Assembly (NCBI GenBank): GCA_964566425.1
Contig: CAZMIL010000001.1
Coordinates: 1 to 64,000, forward strand
Direction: 5' to 3'
DNA from: CAZMIL01 sp964566425
GTDB taxonomy: Bacteria > Patescibacteriota > Microgenomatia > UBA1406 > GWC2-37-13
Length of the DNA stretch: 64,000 nt
The notes beneath the pieces were generated by a model that did no database searches, had not been told where the DNA came from, and worked only from the letters and a program-made list of their open reading frames with translations. A program made the position numbers and the translations under genes. Numbering within the stretch: the first letter of the stretch is position 1; each line of letters begins with the position of its first letter. Shown in pieces: positions 59,662 to 64,000 of the stretch.

Positions 59662-60201
59662 ATGGATGACTTTACTGCTCCTGCGCCAAAAAAAAACAGA
59701 ACGGGTTTGATTATAACTGTTATTGTTGTTCTTTTGTTGGCTCTCGGCGGTTATTATTTCTTTAAGATGCAGACAAAAAAAGCTCAACTTAAACCAACAC
59801 CAACCCCAACTTTTACTCCCACAGAAGCGCCTACAGAAACTCCTACTTCAACTCCTAGCGGCACGCTGACACCAAGTGCAACCGCTTCCCCAACTATCAG
59901 GCCGACTACGGGAGCCGTTAGCAAAGCTACAGAATTAAATGTACAGATTCTTAACGGGAGCGGAACAGTTGGGGCGGCTGGCGAAGTCAGAGACCATCTA
60001 ACTTCCGAGGGTTACAAAAATATTGACACTGGTAACGCAGATAACTTTGACTACACCAACATTACCATTAATATCAAAGAATCGCGAAAGGATTTTTTGA
60101 CCGATATCGAAGACGCTCTCAAGGATAAATACACCATCGGAAGTACGGGAACTCTAAGCGCCGACTCCAACTACGATGTCGTGATCACTGTCGGGAAATA
60201 A
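59662..60201 (+). CDS. Membrane-anchored protein with LytR_C domain
   Basis: The protein has 179 residues: a cytoplasmic N-terminus, one transmembrane helix (residues 13-35), a Pro/Thr/Ser-rich stalk (about 40-90), then a LytR C-terminal-like domain (ELNVQILNGSGTVGAAGEVR, ending YDVVITVGK). In Gram-positive LytR-CpsA-Psr enzymes this domain follows the phosphotransferase; here it stands alone. The stalk suggests it spans the cell wall. Its end overlaps the convergent acyltransferase by 17 bases. Confidence 0.8.
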   Translation: MDDFTAPAPKKNRTGLIITVIVVLLLALGGYYFFKMQTKKAQLKPTPTPTFTPTEAPTETPTSTPSGTLTPSATASPTIRPTTGAVSKATELNVQILNGSGTVGAAGEVRDHLTSEGYKNIDTGNADNFDYTNITINIKESRKDFLTDIEDALKDKYTIGSTGTLSADSNYDVVITVGK

Positions 60202-61168
60202 CTACTTTATAGAGCTTGAGATTTTTCGCTCCCAAATCGTATTTATAACGCTCTTTACCACGTAAAAAATCATAACGGATTTTTTTGTCTCTAATTGCCT
60301 GTTTAATCTTAAAAGCCTGCAATAATAGCCCAACACTATAATAGTTATATTCCGGATCATAGCCAGAATTATAGGCAAAAATTTTATCTTCAAGTTCAAA
60401 AGTCATTAACGCGGCGACATTTTTGTCTTCAATCTGTAAGAAACACAAATTAGTTTCCCAGTTTTCTTTTTTTACCTGAAACAAGTCCTTGAAAAAGTTT
60501 TTCATTTCTTGACTCATGAATTTATTTTTCTGCGGATCGGATAAACGATGCAGTCTAATAAATTCCTCGAAATCCTGTTCAACCGTCTCTTCACTACAAA
60601 CTCGAAAATTTTTAATCATATCGAGTCTGTTCATTTTTCGTTTCAACTCTTTTCTATCCTTTCTGTCCAAAGACGTCAAGTATTCACCCCAAGTCGCTGG
60701 CAGCTCTATATAGGGAGCTACTTCTTGCTGTTTAATAGTCTGGGATTCAAAGTTGAATTCTCCGTTAATCAATCCCATATAAAGAGTCGCATCCTCGCGC
60801 AGATAATCCAATTGTAAACTCAAAAAATTATTTTCTTTAAACCACTCCCAAATTCTTCGCCACGCTTCAAGCATCTCCGATTTGACGCGCCGTTTAAAAT
60901 ATAACGCTCCATAATCGGTTACTTCCTCGCCTGAAAGTACCGGTTTCATCCCCAATAACAACACTTTGCGATCGCTTTGCTCAAAAGCTCCATAACCGAT
61001 TATCTCTTCCCCGTCAAAAATACCCAAGAGAATGATTTCTTCCTGTTTGCAAAAATGTTTAGCAAAAGTTTCTAAATACCAAATGCTTTGAAAAAGGGCG
61101 TATTTGTTTTCGGGCAAACGATAACTTTTCAATTCTTGAAAAGTGGCAATCTTTCTAACTAACAACAT
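60185..61168 (-). CDS. GNAT/FemAB-like acyltransferase (BioF2 or CelD type)
   Basis: The protein of 327 residues has two GNAT-like halves. The second carries DRKDRKELKRKMNRLDM and AALMTFELEDKIFAYNSGYD, then PEYNYYSVGLLLQAFKIKQA and YDFLRGKERYKYDLGAKN, which resemble the Acetyltransf_6 family that includes CelD and FemX relatives. It may modify peptidoglycan bridges or surface glycans, but the donor is unknown. TGTTAGAAT ends 9 bases before its ATG. It is divergent from the PIG-L gene. Confidence 0.75.
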   Translation of the reverse strand: MLLVRKIATFQELKSYRLPENKYALFQSIWYLETFAKHFCKQEEIILLGIFDGEEIIGYGAFEQSDRKVLLLGMKPVLSGEEVTDYGALYFKRRVKSEMLEAWRRIWEWFKENNFLSLQLDYLREDATLYMGLINGEFNFESQTIKQQEVAPYIELPATWGEYLTSLDRKDRKELKRKMNRLDMIKNFRVCSEETVEQDFEEFIRLHRLSDPQKNKFMSQEMKNFFKDLFQVKKENWETNLCFLQIEDKNVAALMTFELEDKIFAYNSGYDPEYNYYSVGLLLQAFKIKQAIRDKKIRYDFLRGKERYKYDLGAKNLKLYKVVISRQ

Positions 61169-61177
61169 AAGATTAAT

Positions 61178-61186
61178 ATTCTAACA
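61178..61186 (-). promoter_or_regulatory. Extended -10 promoter of the GNAT-like gene
   Basis: On the minus strand TGTTAGAAT ends 9 bases before ATG 61168. Only 4 bases separate it from the opposing PIG-L promoter. Confidence 0.55.
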
Positions 61187-61190
61187 CAAG

Positions 61191-61199
61191 TGCTATAAT
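61191..61199 (+). promoter_or_regulatory. Extended -10 promoter of the PIG-L gene
   Basis: TGCTATAAT ends 6 bases before ATG 61206, predicting a leaderless mRNA. Confidence 0.6.
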
Positions 61200-61205
61200 A
61201 GCCTC

Positions 61206-61907
61206 ATGAAGATCTTATTGGTTTTTGCACACCCCGACGATGAAACATTTTCTTCTTCCGGGACTATTGCTTTGTTGACTAAAAAAGGTTGGATTGCCAA
61301 ATTAATCATGGTCACACGCGGAGAGGCCGGAATGCTCGGCGATCCTCCTTTTACTTCCCAAAAGAACTTAGGTAAAGTTAGAGAAAAGGAATTGAGAAAG
61401 GCTGCCAAAATTATCCGTATCTTAAAAATCTATTTTTTGGGGTTCAAAGATGGCACTTTGCATAAAATTCCCCAAAAGAAACTTTTAGTTAGAATTCTAC
61501 CACTGATAAAAAAAGAGAAACCAGACGTTGTTTTGACTTTTGATGAGCATGGAATCTCAAAGCACCCAGACCATATAGTCGTCTCTAAGGTAACAACTTT
61601 GGCATTTTATGCATATATGAAAAACGCTAAAAAGCATGTCCGCCTTTATCATGTCGTTCTTCCAGAAAGCAGCAATAAAAAATTCGTGGCTGCAGGTTTC
61701 AGATATGATTATTTCGGGGGCATGAAACCAACTCCCGATAAAGAAATTACTACCAATGTCAATATCAATAAAACTTTCAAGGCCAAAATTAGAGCTATGA
61801 AAGCTCATCTGACACAAAAACAAGATTGGGAAAGGTTATTAAAACGCAATGAATTACTTGCAGGAAATTGGGAACATTTTAAACTTATTGCGGAAAATAC
61901 AATTTAG
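61206..61907 (+). CDS. PIG-L/LmbE family deacetylase
   Basis: This is a zinc-dependent N-deacetylase of GlcNAc-type substrates. The N-terminus VFAHPDDETFSSSG holds the AHPDDE metal motif, VTRGEAGMLG follows, and ISKHPDHIVVSKVTTLAFY supplies the HPDH ligand. It has 233 residues. It could deacetylate a glycan or a lipid-linked sugar. The sigma-region-4-like gene follows by 12 bases, so they may be co-transcribed. Confidence 0.9.
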   Translation: MKILLVFAHPDDETFSSSGTIALLTKKGWIAKLIMVTRGEAGMLGDPPFTSQKNLGKVREKELRKAAKIIRILKIYFLGFKDGTLHKIPQKKLLVRILPLIKKEKPDVVLTFDEHGISKHPDHIVVSKVTTLAFYAYMKNAKKHVRLYHVVLPESSNKKFVAAGFRYDYFGGMKPTPDKEITTNVNINKTFKAKIRAMKAHLTQKQDWERLLKRNELLAGNWEHFKLIAENTI

Positions 61908-61919
61908 TCTGTCTACAGG

Positions 61920-62141
61920 ATGATTGCCAATCAGACTGTGCGTTATTTTATCAAAATAGTTAAAGACTCCAAAGAACTCAATCAAAAAGAGAAAGATGTT
62001 TTGATTGCGCGCCTTGAGGAAAAGACTCTAGAAAAAATAGGCAAAAAATATAAATTAACAGCCGAGCGCATCAGACAAATCGAAGAAGTAGCAATCAAAA
62101 AATTCCTTGCCAAAATCAACCAATTATTTCTTTTTAATTAA
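61920..62141 (+). CDS. Small sigma-region-4-like DNA-binding protein
   Basis: The protein has 73 residues. Residues 20-65 read as a helix-turn-helix of sigma70 region 4: LNQKEKDVLIARL, then EKTLEKIGKKYKLTAERIRQ, IEEVAIKKFLAKI. Region 4 normally binds the -35 element and contacts RNA polymerase beta flap. There is no region 2, so it cannot be a full sigma factor; it could be an anti-sigma-like or -35 competitor, or a small regulator. The YjbQ gene follows 2 bases after its stop. Confidence 0.65.
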   Translation: MIANQTVRYFIKIVKDSKELNQKEKDVLIARLEEKTLEKIGKKYKLTAERIRQIEEVAIKKFLAKINQLFLFN

Positions 62142-62143
62142 AG

Positions 62144-62530
62144 ATGCAGAAAATGACTATTTCTAGTAAAAAACGAAAAGAGGTTATCGATATTACTGAT
62201 CAGCTTAATGCTTTAATCCATAAGCAAAAACTAAAGGAGGGAATCGTCAATCTATTCATCGCTCACACGACCGCTGCTTTGACAACGGCTGATCTAGATC
62301 CCGGAACCGATCAAGATATGCTTAACGCTTTTGATAAATTAATTCCAAGACTGCAGTTTCGTCATCCACATGATCCGGAACATACCCCCGACCATATTCT
62401 TTCTTCTTTAATCGGAACCTCATTAAGTCTGCCAATTGCTAACCACCAACTGGTTTTGGGGACTTGGCAACGCGTAGTCTTGCTTGAGTTCTCTGGTCCT
62501 CGGCAAAGACAGATTATGATACAATTGTAG
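62144..62530 (+). CDS. YjbQ/UPF0047 family protein
   Basis: The protein of about 128 residues has INLFIAHTTAALTTADLDPG-like sequence (IVNLFIAHTTAALTTADLDP), HPHDPEHTPDHILSSLIGTS and LGTWQRVVLLEFSGPRQRQI, all typical of YjbQ. Members have thiamine-phosphate synthase activity of low level in vitro, and the His-rich site probably binds a metal. The native role is unclear. ATG 62153 is an alternative start. Confidence 0.85.
   Translation: MQKMTISSKKRKEVIDITDQLNALIHKQKLKEGIVNLFIAHTTAALTTADLDPGTDQDMLNAFDKLIPRLQFRHPHDPEHTPDHILSSLIGTSLSLPIANHQLVLGTWQRVVLLEFSGPRQRQIMIQL
62517..62525 (+). promoter_or_regulatory. Extended -10 promoter of the RecB-like nuclease gene
   Basis: TGATACAAT, inside the last codons of yjbQ, ends 6 bases before ATG 62532. 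Confidence 0.5.
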
Positions 62531-62531
62531 G

Positions 62532-63293
62532 ATGGCGCAAATTTTCAAGCGTAAACGTTTCCAGTCTCTTTTTGATCCTGCTTCTCCCGAATCTTTTAAT
62601 TTGAGTCGCTCAAAGATCGACTTATTTATAGAATGCCCGCGTTGTTTCTATCTTGATCGCAGATTGGGAATCGGCAGACCGAGCATGCCAGCTTTTACAC
62701 TCAACAGCGCTGTCGATGCACTGTTAAAAAAAGAGTTTGATTTGTTGAGAAAAAATGGCGAGGCGCACGAATTGATGAAAGAATATCATATCGATGCCAT
62801 TCCGTTTCGACACCCCGAGTTGTCTATTTGGCGAGATGACATGTACCAATATAAAGGCGCTTCTGCCCTAGATGAAAAATCAAACTTTATGATTAGCGGA
62901 ATTATTGATGATATTTGGCAAAATTCCAAGGGACAATTACTGATTGTTGATTATAAATCAACTAGTACTTCTAAACAAATCTCTCTCGAAGATAAGTGGA
63001 AACAGGGTTATAAGAAACAAATTGAGATTTATCAATGGATTTTCAGGAAAAAGGGTTTTGAGGTTTCAGATACTGGCTATTTCATTTTCGCCAACGCGGC
63101 CAGAAATCGACCCAAGTTTGACGGTAAATTAGAATTTATTTTGTCAATTATCCCTCATAAAGGCAATACTTCCTGGATCGAACCACTGTTGCAAAAAATT
63201 CGTAAAGTATTGTCGATGGATACACTCCCCGACTGCGGCCCCGAATGCCAATATTGCGCCTACCGCGAAAAGATTGAAAGAGCTACTCTTTGA
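62532..63293 (+). CDS. PD-(D/E)XK nuclease, Cas4/RecB-like with cysteine cluster
   Basis: The protein of 253 residues has the nuclease core ISGIIDDIWQ near 120, LLIVDYKSTS near 138 (D and ExK-type residues) and KKQIEIYQWIFRKKGF. Cysteines in IECPRCFYLD (33-38) and CGPECQYCAYRE (235-242) could hold a 4Fe-4S cluster as in Cas4 and AddB. No CRISPR array or other cas gene is in the window, so a repair role is more likely. It resembles the C-terminal domain of the helicase at 42026. Confidence 0.8.
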   Translation: MAQIFKRKRFQSLFDPASPESFNLSRSKIDLFIECPRCFYLDRRLGIGRPSMPAFTLNSAVDALLKKEFDLLRKNGEAHELMKEYHIDAIPFRHPELSIWRDDMYQYKGASALDEKSNFMISGIIDDIWQNSKGQLLIVDYKSTSTSKQISLEDKWKQGYKKQIEIYQWIFRKKGFEVSDTGYFIFANAARNRPKFDGKLEFILSIIPHKGNTSWIEPLLQKIRKVLSMDTLPDCGPECQYCAYREKIERATL

Positions 63294-63318
63294 TCCCTTT
63301 AAACATAGAAAATTATAG

Positions 63319-63346
63319 TTGACGTTGTCTTAATTAAATTTATAAA
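63319..63346 (+). promoter_or_regulatory. Promoter of the gene at the right edge
   Basis: TTGACG (63319-63324), a 16-base spacer and TATAAA (63341-63346). The GTG at 63357 would leave a leader of about 4 nucleotides. Confidence 0.5.
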
Positions 63347-63356
63347 ATATTATAAA

Positions 63357-64000
63357 GTGAGTGCCGAAAGGGGAATTTTTGCTCCAGCAGAGGCAGTAAA
63401 ATTCAACGGCCATCTTCCTACCCAGGAAAACCCCCGCCTAAATTCTCGTGCTCTTGAATTCCAAAATCTAGCCAAACCACATCAACTCAAGAATATTAAT
63501 ATCAAGGAGAATGACTTTCCTTTTTACACCAAAGACGGGAGATTGTGGATTGTTGACGGTTCGGCTGTTTTCTCCAACGGACATTGCAAAATCCCCAATG
63601 GCTTTAAGTTTAGTGAATTTCTACATGAACTTGAAGGTCTACAACAAGGTTTAAGAATCATTCCTAATGAAGAACCCCATAATGGAGTTGTAGATTTAAT
63701 CTGGAAGAACTGGGAAAAATTATGGGAACACTTTGAACCGGATATGCATTATGCTGTCCCTACGCGTTGTTTTAGAGAAGTTCGCCTAAATCATTTTAAC
63801 GGTACGGAGGAGGAAATTGGCCAACCTGATCTTATTGGAATCAGCCCGAGAGGTTCAGTCAATATCTTGGAAGTTGGAGCTCTGGGGTTAAAAAAAGCTA
63901 AAAGAGCCAAAATTAGAAGATACGAGGAAAAATTTAGAAGCATGTTTGGCGATAGTCTGATGTTGCGATCTTTTGTCGTCGCTTATGAACAGATTGAGAA
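63357..64000 (+). CDS. Unrecognised protein, cut by the window end
   Basis: An open frame from GTG 63357 runs 214 codons to the edge without a stop. It starts MSAERGIFAPAEAVKFNG and contains FPFYTKDGRLWIVDGSAVF and, near 165, QPDLIGISPRGSVNILEVGA. The PDLIG then ILEVG spacing is reminiscent of the D and ExK arms of a restriction-like nuclease fold, but this is only a resemblance. No other motif is recognised. Confidence 0.6.
   Translation, partial: MSAERGIFAPAEAVKFNGHLPTQENPRLNSRALEFQNLAKPHQLKNINIKENDFPFYTKDGRLWIVDGSAVFSNGHCKIPNGFKFSEFLHELEGLQQGLRIIPNEEPHNGVVDLIWKNWEKLWEHFEPDMHYAVPTRCFREVRLNHFNGTEEEIGQPDLIGISPRGSVNILEVGALGLKKAKRAKIRRYEEKFRSMFGDSLMLRSFVVAYEQIE

Noticed and set aside
62532..63293. 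Cas4-like nuclease as a sign of a CRISPR system
   Set aside because: No repeat-spacer array and no other cas gene is in the window; a repair role is at least as likely.

Overview
The window looks like a piece of a reduced Candidate Phyla Radiation (Patescibacteria) chromosome, most likely of the Microgenomates type. The reasons are the very high gene density (no gene-free stretch longer than about 160 bases), AT-rich sequence, a ribosomal superoperon without rpmD (L30), a class I lysyl-tRNA synthetase, an alanyl-tRNA synthetase cut down to about 593 residues, and many short membrane-anchored proteins of unknown function. TGA is used as a stop, so the genetic code appears standard. The lineage is inferred from gene content; no 16S gene is present.

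Layout. Bases 1-9846 carry housekeeping genes (nnrD, alaS, a DsbA-like oxidoreductase, tRNA-Glu, greA, lysK, rdgB, serS) with three unrecognised genes at 5956-7906. Bases 9848-18138 are a cell-envelope block: PBP1A, sortase, a membrane protein with a baseplate-J-like exterior, a tethered solute-binding protein, and a divergent VanW protein. Bases 18135-20872 are a small glycan operon (GT2, GT4, hexapeptide acyltransferase, 51-residue membrane protein). Bases 20896-36707, all on the minus strand, are the S10-spc-alpha ribosomal superoperon from rplC through secY, rpmG, adk, map, infA, rpoA and rplQ to rplM and rpsI. Bases 36911-39390 are an accessory island with a restriction-modification pair and three unknown genes; it separates rplC from tuf and rpsJ (39549-41058). 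Bases 41163-47824 hold a DUF1189-like protein, a helicase-nuclease and two membrane glycosyltransferases; 47868-56198 hold glyA and a nucleotide-sugar and polyprenyl-glycan cluster (WecA-like, RmlB, RmlD, UDP-glucose dehydrogenase, UDP-xylose synthase-like, GT2-GtrA). Bases 56201-64000 are mixed genes: PEGA-SH3, EF-Tu-domain protein, metallopeptidase, AlkA-type glycosylase, LytR_C, PIG-L, a small sigma-region-4-like protein, YjbQ and a Cas4/RecB-like nuclease.

Two regulatory themes stand out. First, at least seventeen genes or operons on both strands have an extended -10 box (TGn followed by TANNNT) ending only 6-10 nucleotides before the start codon, so their mRNAs would be leaderless or nearly so. 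Second, four genes (greA, the genes starting at 7255 and 6723, and rplC) have a GC-rich hairpin followed by a T run just before the start codon. At rplC this hairpin overlaps an alternative pairing and sits about 60 nucleotides into a leader that starts at a consensus promoter, which makes it a good candidate for an attenuator of the ribosomal operon.
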